Of a stretch of DNA of 45,039 nt, positions 35,918-43,108 are shown piece after piece (positions within the stretch are counted from its first letter, which is position 1; each line of letters starts with the position of its first letter). This DNA comes from Lachnoclostridium sp. (lineage in GTDB: Bacteria; Bacillota; Clostridia; Lachnospirales; Lachnospiraceae). Below the pieces are notes generated by a model. That model was not told the DNA's origin and searched no databases. It saw nothing but the letters and a program-made list of their open reading frames with translations. The position numbers and the translations under genes were made by a program. The stretch covers positions 1 to 45,039 of the forward strand of contig JAMPEY010000025.1 of assembly GCA_023664665.1 (NCBI GenBank), written 5' to 3'.

Positions 35918-36946
35918 TCAAATTTTTATTTTTTCAACCACTGTATCCGCTGCCACGAGCACTTGAGAAATTCCCGCTTGATTCATCCGATTTATTTCCA
36001 TATCGCTTTCCGCTTTATTTACCAAATTTACCTGGCACATCTTATAAAGCAATCCTGCTAACAAAACACTATTTTGGACGGCAGCTTTCTCATGTTCATC
36101 AAATTCATTCCATTCAGTTTTCTGTAATTTGTTTACCACATTGGATACATCAGAAAAATATTTCTGATATATATTATTTACTTTCCGCAACTTATCCTCG
36201 TATCGGATTGCCGTTTGCTCAAGATTCCTTAAGTGCCCGATAATTTTCTTAAGCGTCTTCTCCGTTTCTTCCATTTGCTTTTGTGCTTCTTCCGCTTTAT
36301 CAGACAGTTTTTGACCGACAAGATTAAAAATAATGCCGCCTATCAAAATTCCGGCTCCTGCTGAGACAGAGCCAAGCACTAAACTTCCTACTGCCATTCC
36401 TCCGCCGCCTGTCGCAACCGCGCCGCCTCCCAGCGCTGCCAAAGCCGCATTCGTTGCTGCAGCTCCACTCAAAGAGGCAATTGCCGTTCCTGTTGATGCA
36501 GTCCCACATACCAAAACCGCTGCAGAAACTGCCCCTGCTGCCGCAAAGCCGCCGGCTGCTCCCACTGCCGCTCCTCCTAACCCGCCAAGCAAAACTCCTG
36601 CTCCGACAGATACTTCTTTAAAGCTTTCCGCATTATAGGCAGGCAGCTCTACATTTTCTATTTTATAACTTTCAAACTGTGGTCTGTTTTGAATTTTCTC
36701 AATTACCGCGGAAAACTCCTCAAAACTATTCAATATATTTAATTCGAGTTTCCCCAAGGAATCCATAGCTTTGTTCGCTAATTCACTTTTTTCTTCAAAT
36801 ATTTCAGCGTTTTTTTGATTCCTCTCTTTTATGGTTTTCATTATATCATTGGCTTTTTTCCCCTTCATGGCTCCATGAGCCGCACCACCAATTCCTAATG
36901 CTGCCGCAATGGCACTTCCTGCTCCAATTATAATTGGTATTGGCAT
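35918..36946 (-). CDS. Gly/Ala-rich membrane-inserting protein flanked by coiled coils (Region B)
   Basis: 342 aa. Residues about 1-30 are hydrophobic and Gly-rich (IIIGAGSAIAAALGIGGAAHG). Residues 30-90 form a charged coiled coil. Residues about 110-210 are a long Gly/Ala-rich stretch with Gly spacing like a glycine zipper (LLGGLGGAAVGAAGG, AALGGGAVATGGGGMAVG). A second coiled coil follows (215-300; EEAQKQMEETEKTLKKII). This architecture is typical of proteins that insert into or form channels in membranes. I infer a pore or membrane-remodelling role. No signal peptide or nucleotide-binding motif seen. AGAGG lies 9 bases before the start. Confidence 0.72.
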   Translation of the reverse strand: MPIPIIIGAGSAIAAALGIGGAAHGAMKGKKANDIMKTIKERNQKNAEIFEEKSELANKAMDSLGKLELNILNSFEEFSAVIEKIQNRPQFESYKIENVELPAYNAESFKEVSVGAGVLLGGLGGAAVGAAGGFAAAGAVSAAVLVCGTASTGTAIASLSGAAATNAALAALGGGAVATGGGGMAVGSLVLGSVSAGAGILIGGIIFNLVGQKLSDKAEEAQKQMEETEKTLKKIIGHLRNLEQTAIRYEDKLRKVNNIYQKYFSDVSNVVNKLQKTEWNEFDEHEKAAVQNSVLLAGLLYKMCQVNLVNKAESDMEINRMNQAGISQVLVAADTVVEKIKI

Positions 36947-36991
36947 TATTCTTATCCTCTTTTCGTCCTGTTAAATTATCGTTTTACCGTT

Positions 36992-38302
36992 TTATGGGCG
37001 AAATACCAGTGTTCCATTCTTATCTGACATATGCGTATCAAAATCACCCTGCCACGGTTTTTCCAAACCAAGTTCTTCATACATTCCATTCAACCTTAAA
37101 GTCAGTTCCTTTTCTGTTTTTATCCCCTCAAAGCTTTGTAGAAATTCACTATATGCCGCCACTTCTTTTTTGAATGCCGCCATATTTATCTGCTCCAACT
37201 CCCTCAGATATATTTGCAACGCGGCATTTATCCGTTTCAGAGCATCAATATCTGCCTGCAAGGCATCTTCAATGCCAATCCTGATGAGCACCTCTTTTAA
37301 GACAAGTGTCACAAATCGAAACCACGCTATCAAATTCATCCGCATAAAGAACAACAGTGCATCTCCTTTTGACCTGATTCCCGCATCCATGCCATCTATA
37401 AGGCAGAGTGCTCCGTTGCCCACTAACAGCATTATTCGGAGGTTTTCTTTCTTTATAGACGGAATGCATTCTCTTATTGGTTTATGATATTGGAAATACT
37501 GCCGTAACGCCCATATCAGTCTGATACAAAGCTCCGTGATAACCACCGGAACCGCCTGTGCCATACTATAACGAAAATCATATCCTTCTGTATATGCCAA
37601 TGTGGCAAGCTCTGCCAGATCCTTTTTCCCTCTATCTGTAGTAAATTCTCCAAATTTGCAGACCCCGAAAAATTCATAAAATGGTGCTACAATCCCCATT
37701 CCCCGGTCATGAGACCCCGAGCTTCCGGCTATATCCGACATTATGTGGGCAAACCAATTTGTGATACCACAAAATATTTTTGTAGTAAAATCCGCCCCCT
37801 CTAGTTCAAATGTTTCCGTTGATATCGTTATCAACTGTCCGTTTGAAATAAAGGAAGATGTGGATGTAAACTGATTCAATATTGAAAAAAACAATCCTGC
37901 TATATCCGGCGAATGTGAAAGCGACATCATATGGTGTGTCTTTGGTGCCATTACAAAAAGATCACCCACATCTCCGGGCTTTCTCTGGTCATAATTTACC
38001 TTGTATCTCTGCTCCAGAAATCCAATTGCACTATTTACATTATTACTATTTTTTTGCCGCGGATTCCACCCCATTTCCTTCGCAAAAACCATAACAGTCC
38101 GATCGACCTGCTTATCGCTCCAATTTCCTAAAGCACTGTTTTTAGGCGCTCCCACCAGAAAAATATCTATCATTCCGCCGATTGCACCGCAAGCTGCCGC
38201 CGCGATATAATCATATCTGTCACACTTATCCTGTTTCAGCAGGAGGGTTCTGTTTTCTTCGCTATTGTCCAACGCCACATACGGCATGTACTGTTTTGTC
38301 AT
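36992..38302 (-). CDS. His/Asp-rich protein, possible metal-dependent enzyme (Region B)
   Basis: 436 aa. The N-terminus has a Gly-rich hydrophobic segment (YIAAAACGAIGGMIDIFLVG, about 32-51). Two close clusters of potential metal ligands follow: THHMMSLSHSPD (His123, His124, His130, Asp133) and NWFAHIMSDIAG plus GSHDRG (His187, Asp190, His198, Asp199). This spacing recalls zinc hydrolases such as phospholipase C, but I do not see a full known signature. The C-terminal third is helical with coiled coil. The second of two ATGs (38302) is better spaced from AAGGG than the first (38308). Function unknown. Confidence 0.72.
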   Translation of the reverse strand: MTKQYMPYVALDNSEENRTLLLKQDKCDRYDYIAAAACGAIGGMIDIFLVGAPKNSALGNWSDKQVDRTVMVFAKEMGWNPRQKNSNNVNSAIGFLEQRYKVNYDQRKPGDVGDLFVMAPKTHHMMSLSHSPDIAGLFFSILNQFTSTSSFISNGQLITISTETFELEGADFTTKIFCGITNWFAHIMSDIAGSSGSHDRGMGIVAPFYEFFGVCKFGEFTTDRGKKDLAELATLAYTEGYDFRYSMAQAVPVVITELCIRLIWALRQYFQYHKPIRECIPSIKKENLRIMLLVGNGALCLIDGMDAGIRSKGDALLFFMRMNLIAWFRFVTLVLKEVLIRIGIEDALQADIDALKRINAALQIYLRELEQINMAAFKKEVAAYSEFLQSFEGIKTEKELTLRLNGMYEELGLEKPWQGDFDTHMSDKNGTLVFRP

Positions 38303-38353
38303 TGGCATTTCCCTTTTACATTGATGATGCAGTCTGACTGTATCCAGACACTT

Positions 38354-38758
38354 TTACAGGCAGACTGCCATATACAATTGCTTATAAACCGCTTTATAAA
38401 TTTCCAAAAGACTATACATATTGTTTACACTTTGATTGTCTATTCCAAATGTTTCAATAATCTTAAGCACAAACTGTTCTTCTGATTCCGTATATTGTTC
38501 ATCCGCCAGCATGAGCCCCAATATTTCAAACAGGATGATTTTTTTCTCCGTGACATCCGCCCCATTCTTTAATTCCTCTAAAATCATATCAAGCTCCCTT
38601 TTGTCAGAAATTGCTTCTTCTGATATTCCCATTTCCCGACAATATACATTTATAGTTTCTATTTCTTTTGCATCCACGATTTCATCTGCCTCTGATGCGT
38701 GCTTGCACAATTCTATAAATCTTACCTTATTATCTTCTTTTAATAAATACAAAAACAT
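38354..38758 (-). CDS. TerB-like helical protein (Region B)
   Basis: 134 aa, all-helical. The pattern FIELCKHASEADEIVDAKEIETI, then KIILFEILGLMLADEQYTESEEQFV, matches the TerB fold, where acidic residues bind metal. TerB proteins are found in tellurite-resistance and phage-defence-type loci. AGGAGG lies 5 bases before the ATG at 38758. It lies between the 94-aa protein and the His-rich protein. The assignment rests on pattern, not on search. Confidence 0.65.
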   Translation of the reverse strand: MFLYLLKEDNKVRFIELCKHASEADEIVDAKEIETINVYCREMGISEEAISDKRELDMILEELKNGADVTEKKIILFEILGLMLADEQYTESEEQFVLKIIETFGIDNQSVNNMYSLLEIYKAVYKQLYMAVCL

Positions 38759-38785
38759 AGCTGTCCTCCTTGTAAAATATCCGTT

Positions 38786-39070
38786 TTATCTAATTTGCTT
38801 TTTCAATTCTGCTCTTTTACTCTCCAAAGCAGATATTTTATCCGCATAGAAAATACTCCCTAAAAATCTACTCTTATAATCATTAGTTTGGCTGTCAATA
38901 TCTGCAATTTGAGCATTGATTCGATTATTATTATTATTAATCATACTCTGTTGCTTATTATCATTCAAAGCCTTTACCAAAAGACCACCAAGCCCTATCA
39001 ACGCCGCTGCTCCTAGTCCTACTGCCGTATTTCCTTGTTTTTCCATATCTTCCCGACTGTAATTTGCCAC
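38786..39070 (-). CDS. Small protein with Gly-rich hydrophobic helix and coiled coil (Region B)
   Basis: 94 aa. One possible membrane helix (AVGLGAAALIGLGGLLVKAL, residues about 16-35) is followed by an Asn-rich stretch (INNNNNRINAQ) and a charged coiled coil (ADKISALESKRAELKKQ). The start is a GTG at 39070 behind AGGAGG (9 bases). Function unknown; its Gly-rich helix recalls the larger protein at 35918-36946. Confidence 0.65.
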   Translation of the reverse strand: MANYSREDMEKQGNTAVGLGAAALIGLGGLLVKALNDNKQQSMINNNNNRINAQIADIDSQTNDYKSRFLGSIFYADKISALESKRAELKKQIR

Positions 39071-39111
39071 TTCAAAATCCTCCTGCTTCCCGATTTTAAT
39101 TAATTTCTATT

Positions 39112-39161
39112 TATTTTCTATCCTTTTCTTCTAACGCTTAAAAAATCCCCCTTTCTGCTTT
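39112..39161. repeat. Decayed copy of the 3' end of the 271-aa gene
   Basis: These 50 bases match 39441-39490 at about 44 positions. The second copy encodes the basic end GFFKRWKKRIGNNH of the 271-aa protein. Here, read in the frame of the preceding 78-aa gene past its TGA, the codons give KKQKGGFFKR, then TAG in place of Trp, then KKRIENK. So the 78-aa gene seems to have lost a related C-terminal tail. Confidence 0.75.
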
Positions 39162-39166
39162 TTTCT

Positions 39167-39403
39167 TCAACTGAGCCATTTTTTCAGTAGCTTTTGGGGT
39201 ATCTTTTTCAGTTCTTCTTTACTGATTTCAGCATCCACATCCAAATGCGCATGTATCCCTCCATCGTCCGTAGAAGTGACTTTCAATTGTTTCAGCAAAA
39301 TATCAATATCATAGCCTAAGGACTTTTTTAACCCCCACTCTGCAATTTTTGACATATGTGTCGTTGCGAATTCTGATTCAATATTCATATTTATTTCATC
39401 CAT
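39167..39403 (-). CDS. Small protein with lost basic tail (Region B)
   Basis: 78 aa. A helical N-terminus (MSKIAEWGLKKSLGYDIDIL) and an acidic strand (IHAHLDVDAEISKEEL), ending KLLKKWLS. AGGAG lies 9 bases before the ATG at 39403. The codons after its TGA stop still resemble the basic tail of the 271-aa protein that precedes it in transcription (see repeat 39112-39161). It may be a shortened form. Function unknown. Confidence 0.62.
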   Translation of the reverse strand: MDEINMNIESEFATTHMSKIAEWGLKKSLGYDIDILLKQLKVTSTDDGGIHAHLDVDAEISKEELKKIPQKLLKKWLS

Positions 39404-39432
39404 CCTATTAGCTCCTGTTTTTGAATTGATTT

Positions 39433-40248
39433 CTAGTGATTATTTCCTATCCTTTTCTTCCAGCGCTTAAAAAATCCTTCTTTGTGCTTTGTGCATCCAA
39501 TCTCACTCTGATTCTGCTGTTGTATCTCACAATATCTATCTAATACATTACCGATGTTATCCCATGCTTCCATTTTTGACAGAATTTTCCACCAATATCC
39601 ATTCTGTTTATCCTTGTCATAGGCATTTAGTAAATCGCATCTCTCATCCGTAAAAATACTTTTAACACTTGTTATATGGTCTTTAATGACCATCGTGCTT
39701 TTTTGATTCAGTTGCATCATTACAATTGCCTGTAATCGAATCGTAATATCAAGAGCTTCTACCGCTTTTTTAGCGCAAAAAATATTTGTATCAATCTTAC
39801 TGAGTGAACCTTTTGCTCCTAAAAAAAATTGCCATTTGCTTTTCTGATCAATTGCTTCTATCTCATTAATATAGTCCCGTAACCATTCCTCCAATTTTCC
39901 GCAGGCAATAAGGATTGTACTATGTGCAGGTATCAAATATTCCTGCTTATATTCCGGATTATTTATTCCGGTTATAATCGCATCTTTTGTACCACGAACC
40001 TCTCCTAAAACTGCTTCCAGCTCCCGTCTTTGTGATCCATTGATAGCCGACTGAATATTCTCAAAAGAAGCGCAGAATCCTTCAACAAAAAATCGAGCCA
40101 GTTTTTGAGGGTCTTCCAATCCAAATTCTTTCACATATTTTTGTACATCTTTATTATTTGTCAATATGGGAATGCGTACTTGACTGACAATACTTTGGCA
40201 TTCACTCGCTAACGCCTGAAATGCTTCTACGCTTACATCTCTTTCCAT
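39433..40248 (-). CDS. Helical protein of unknown function with basic tail (Region B)
   Basis: 271 aa, mainly helical and charged, no membrane segment. Parts: SVEAFQALASECQSIVSQV, KLARFFVEGFCASFENI, YLIPAHSTILIACGKLEEWL and a C-terminal GFFKRWKKRIGNNH. The ATG at 40248 was preferred over a GTG at 40269 because GGAGGAG lies upstream at an acceptable distance (about 12). It shares its 3' end with a decayed copy downstream (39112-39161). Function unknown. Confidence 0.7.
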   Translation of the reverse strand: MERDVSVEAFQALASECQSIVSQVRIPILTNNKDVQKYVKEFGLEDPQKLARFFVEGFCASFENIQSAINGSQRRELEAVLGEVRGTKDAIITGINNPEYKQEYLIPAHSTILIACGKLEEWLRDYINEIEAIDQKSKWQFFLGAKGSLSKIDTNIFCAKKAVEALDITIRLQAIVMMQLNQKSTMVIKDHITSVKSIFTDERCDLLNAYDKDKQNGYWWKILSKMEAWDNIGNVLDRYCEIQQQNQSEIGCTKHKEGFFKRWKKRIGNNH

Positions 40249-40279
40249 CCTCTGTATCTTCTCCTCCACTCATCCGATT

Positions 40280-41032
40280 TTATTCATCCGATTCATCTTC
40301 TTCATCATCAAAGACTTGTCCGTCTGCAAGCTGCTTTTTCAATCTCTTTGACATTGGCAAAAAGAATGCTGCCGTAAATGTCCCGGAAGTCACAGCACCA
40401 ATCACCGGAACAAATTTGGAACTCGCTGAGGCTGTCATCTTCATCGTTGTTCTTATACCCACTGTTTTAACAATTTTTATAATCACTTCCCTAGCTGCCC
40501 GTTTCGTGAAGAAAGCTTTTATGACACGAACCGGGACATCCCTCAATAATCTTTTTGCTGCCTGACTAGCGATTTGAGCGATTAATTTACTTGCTGCTTT
40601 CACGCCAAACATAACACCCATGTACAATATCAACACATTCTTTGTTGTATCATCCATACTTCCGTTTCCGTCAAAAATATCATCTTTCCAGCCATATAAA
40701 TACATTAGCTTTTGCATCACCCTAAATATATGCCCATAAAACTGAACAATATCTGCTGGCACTGTAGCGACCATCGCAAATCCACCGAATACGCCTGTCC
40801 CTGCTGACACAAGTGTGGTTTGAACCGCCTCCGCACTGATTGCCTGATCTGCTATCCGACCTACCTCTTCCTTAGAAATCCCGGCTGCTAAAGGTCCTTT
40901 CTCTATAATATCATCCAATATTGCTCTATGCTTTCCACGAAATGTCTTTCGTAAATATTCATCCCTATCAACTCGTATTCCCGGCATATTTCCGGCTTTT
41001 TCAAGAAAAACTTCAAAAACATTATCTGCCAT
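40280..41032 (-). CDS. EcsC-like membrane-associated protein (Region B)
   Basis: 250 aa. VSAGTGVFGGFAMVATVPAD, IVQFYGHIFRVMQKLMYLYG and YMGVMFGVKAASKLIAQIA recall the EcsC family (helical hairpins around an interface with membranes). Two hydrophobic segments lie at about 75-95 and 125-145, another at about 205-225, and the tail is acidic (DDEEDESDE). The ATG at 41032 has GGAG 9 bases upstream; a start at 41083 in frame is poorer. Relatives in Clostridia are often misnamed as pigment enzymes; I give no enzyme function. Confidence 0.65.
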   Translation of the reverse strand: MADNVFEVFLEKAGNMPGIRVDRDEYLRKTFRGKHRAILDDIIEKGPLAAGISKEEVGRIADQAISAEAVQTTLVSAGTGVFGGFAMVATVPADIVQFYGHIFRVMQKLMYLYGWKDDIFDGNGSMDDTTKNVLILYMGVMFGVKAASKLIAQIASQAAKRLLRDVPVRVIKAFFTKRAAREVIIKIVKTVGIRTTMKMTASASSKFVPVIGAVTSGTFTAAFFLPMSKRLKKQLADGQVFDDEEDESDE

Positions 41033-41073
41033 TCTTTTATTCTCCTCTTTTTTCAAGTAACTATGATTACTTT

Positions 41074-41172
41074 CTAAATGCATTCTTTTTTCTCACGCAA
41101 CAACATCAATATACAACCGATTATCGCCGTAATTATAACTGCTCCCAAAACCCATACACTTCTCCTTCGCAT
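41074..41172 (-). CDS. 32-residue single-span membrane peptide (Region B)
   Basis: The ATG at 41172 is 9 bases behind a perfect GGGGAGGAGG. The product is a basic N-terminus (MRRRS), one hydrophobic span (VWVLGAVIITAIIGCILMLL) and a charged end (REKKECI). The site strength and the membrane design argue for a real small protein. It lies between the zinc-ribbon gene and the EcsC-like gene, in the same direction. Confidence 0.6.
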   Translation of the reverse strand: MRRRSVWVLGAVIITAIIGCILMLLREKKECI

Positions 41173-41234
41173 ACTTATATACCTCCTCCCCTAATGTATT
41201 CATTATTGTGTTCCAAACATTTCTTCCTGTCCGT

Positions 41235-41420
41235 TCAATGCTTCCGCCGCACAATTTGCTTTAAGACATTCATGGTCTGCACTTTTTTGCAACTATCACA
41301 TAGTGGCCTCATCTTATCAAACACTGCGTCTTCCGGCTTGAGTATAAATCCACCCATCCTTTTTGTAAACTTCCTGCCACACTCTTTACAAATAAAAGTT
41401 CTCCAATATACCCCACTCAT
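41235..41420 (-). CDS. Small zinc-ribbon protein (Region B)
   Basis: 61 aa with two Cys pairs, FICKECGRKF and PLCDSCKKV, 30 residues apart, and many Lys/Arg residues: a likely zinc-binding, perhaps nucleic-acid-binding, protein. AGGAGG lies 6 bases before the ATG at 41420. It starts 50 bases after the WYL regulator stop. Confidence 0.7.
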   Translation of the reverse strand: MSGVYWRTFICKECGRKFTKRMGGFILKPEDAVFDKMRPLCDSCKKVQTMNVLKQIVRRKH

Positions 41421-41470
41421 TCTATCCCTCCTAATACCTCTTCAATGACAAGCAAAACACATCTTCATTT

Positions 41471-42421
41471 TTATAGAATTTCCACCCTATCCCCCTGACT
41501 TCTCAGCCACATCTCAATCCCTTTCCCAAACACTTCCGCCGTCACCGTATACACGCCGTCCTCCTCATCCAAAATCTTTGCCGTAGGCAGCCTGTCCAGA
41601 ACGGCATCCACATCCGTCCCTGAATATTTAAAGGTCACCTTCTGCAGCTTTCCCCCATACATAAACTGAACCCGCTTGCGGAACTCGCCTTCCTCGAACC
41701 GGCTGCTGTACGGAATATGGAACCGCTCTTCCAAAATACTCAGCTTCTTAATCCGGTCAATCCGATAAATCGTTGGGAAAGAATCATTCAGCACATCAAA
41801 ATCCTTCTTTACTTCCTCGTCATCGATAAACGCAGTCAGATAGAAGTAATATTCCGAAAACATTATCGCCACCGGCTTTACTTTCCTGTGAACGACTTCC
41901 TTATCCTTCATACGCTGGTAGTCCATCTCAATATATCTGGATTCCCGGATTGCCTGGGCAATATCCCACATTTTATCCATGAATTCAGACTTATGCCGCG
42001 GCTCCACATAGTGGAACTCCTCATTGCTGATTAAGTCCTTTACAAGCTTCTGATTGCTTTTGGGCACACAACAGGTAATCAGCTTGTCCAGCATCTCTGT
42101 CATCTCTGTCTTTACAAATGCCCTGCTGTCAAGCAGAATCTTGCACAGAGCCAGAATCTCACAATTTTTCAGCCGCAATTTATACAGCGTCTCAAGCCGG
42201 TAGCCTTTATCCATCCGGTCATAAATCACCGAATTGATAATACCCGTCCTCTCGGAATCCACATCAAGGAAATCCCTGATATCATCAATATCCCGCTGGA
42301 TACTTCGCTCGTTTACGCCGTAGTTCTGCGCCTCTTCCGCCTTGTTGATAATGCCGCCGTTAAGCAGCTTTGTATAAATACCCAGAACTCTGGTAATTTT
42401 ATTGCTTTCCGTGTGTTCCAT
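41471..42421 (-). CDS. WYL-domain transcriptional regulator
   Basis: 316 aa. An N-terminal winged helix (residues about 1-60; TRVLGIYTKLLNGG, AQNYGVNERSIQRDIDDIRDFL), then a WYL domain (about 130-240; MDYQRMKDKEVVHRKVKPVA, SEYYFYLTAFIDDE, IYRIDRI) and a C-terminal WCX part (VTFKYSGTDVDAVLD, VYTVTAEVFGKGIEMWLRSQ). WYL regulators bind ligands or nucleic acid ends and often control defence loci (BrxR, CapW type). The ATG at 42421 follows GGCGGGG by 5 bases; a GTG at 42427 is in frame. It is the first gene after the promoter at 42456-42484 and lies upstream of Region B. Confidence 0.92.
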   Translation of the reverse strand: MEHTESNKITRVLGIYTKLLNGGIINKAEEAQNYGVNERSIQRDIDDIRDFLDVDSERTGIINSVIYDRMDKGYRLETLYKLRLKNCEILALCKILLDSRAFVKTEMTEMLDKLITCCVPKSNQKLVKDLISNEEFHYVEPRHKSEFMDKMWDIAQAIRESRYIEMDYQRMKDKEVVHRKVKPVAIMFSEYYFYLTAFIDDEEVKKDFDVLNDSFPTIYRIDRIKKLSILEERFHIPYSSRFEEGEFRKRVQFMYGGKLQKVTFKYSGTDVDAVLDRLPTAKILDEEDGVYTVTAEVFGKGIEMWLRSQGDRVEIL

Positions 42422-42455
42422 ATGCACCCCGCCTTATACTCACAATCTATATTCT

Positions 42456-42484
42456 ATATTAAGATATATGTCACTATTTGTCAA
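42456..42484 (-). promoter_or_regulatory. Near-consensus sigma-A promoter for the WYL gene and Region B
   Basis: On the minus strand TTGACA (42484-42479), a 17-base spacer and TAATAT (42461-42456), about 35 bases before the WYL start. The flanking DNA 42440-42530 has repeated TATCT-like motifs that could be operator sites. Confidence 0.8.
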
Positions 42485-42544
42485 GAAATTATCATAATAT
42501 CTATAACTATCTAATAATATATCTGTAATCTCTTCTGTATATCT

Positions 42545-42573
42545 TTGGTATTCTATTTAAAAATATATAATAC
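42545..42573 (+). promoter_or_regulatory. Sigma-A promoter for the XRE regulator
   Basis: TTGGTA (42545-42550), a 17-base spacer and TAATAC (42568-42573), 22 bases before the ATG at 42596. It is divergent from the WYL promoter, with 60 bases between the two -35 boxes. Confidence 0.65.
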
Positions 42574-42595
42574 ATAACCGCTGAAAGGAACGCAG

Positions 42596-42904
42596 ATGAA
42601 TATAAATATAGGGAAGAGAATTGCATATTTCCGAACCGCCAAGGGACTGACCGTGAACAAGCTTGCCAATTTGTCCGGCATCTCGCAGAGTTATCTCCGC
42701 GATATCGAATTGGGCAAAAATAACAATCCTTCTGTAGAAATTTTGGATTGCCTCTGCGCAACTCTGGGCATTACCATGCAGGAATTTTTTGACACGGAGG
42801 ATTCTGTCTCTTTTACAAAGGACCCGCTTATGCTGGAAATATACCAACTGTCACCGCATCAGAAGGAAAAGCTTCTGACTTTCCTTCATTCCCTGCACGA
42901 CTGA
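42596..42904 (+). CDS. XRE-family transcriptional regulator
   Basis: 102 aa. A classical XRE helix-turn-helix (residues 4-65): IGKRIAYFRTAKGLTVNKLA, NLSGISQSYLRDIELG, then LDCLCATLGITMQEFF. It is like the short SinR/SlrR-type proteins of Clostridia; a C-terminal helical part (MLEIYQLSPHQKEKLLTFL) may dimerise. AAAGGA lies 6-7 bases before the ATG. It is divergent from the WYL gene, so it may control Region B or itself. It ends at a strong terminator. Confidence 0.93.
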   Translation: MNINIGKRIAYFRTAKGLTVNKLANLSGISQSYLRDIELGKNNNPSVEILDCLCATLGITMQEFFDTEDSVSFTKDPLMLEIYQLSPHQKEKLLTFLHSLHD

Positions 42905-43040
42905 CGAAAAAGGGCGTTCGGAAATCCGCTCATTATAAGCATTCTAGCATATGACATTGACAGATATTGTCCTTCTCGCAAATTTTATTTTGTATTTTGC
43001 CCCCAGCAGAAAACTCTTTATGTTAACCTATTTAGACATA

Positions 43041-43077
43041 AAAAAAGTTCCACGGCACAAGCCGTGGAACTTTTTTT
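43041..43077. terminator. Bidirectional intrinsic terminator
   Basis: A perfect 10-bp stem GTTCCACGGC (43047-43056) / GCCGTGGAAC (43061-43070) with an ACAA loop, A-run before and T7 after. It works for the XRE gene on plus and the chemoreceptor on minus. Confidence 0.9.
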
Positions 43078-43108
43078 GACAAGGCGCCCCTTGCCCCGCA
43101 AAGGCTCC

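Noticed and set aside
34498..42421. Region B as a prophage or an integrated plasmid
   Set aside because: No integrase, terminase, capsid, replication or partition gene and no attachment repeats were seen; the zinc ribbons and small genes alone do not support it.
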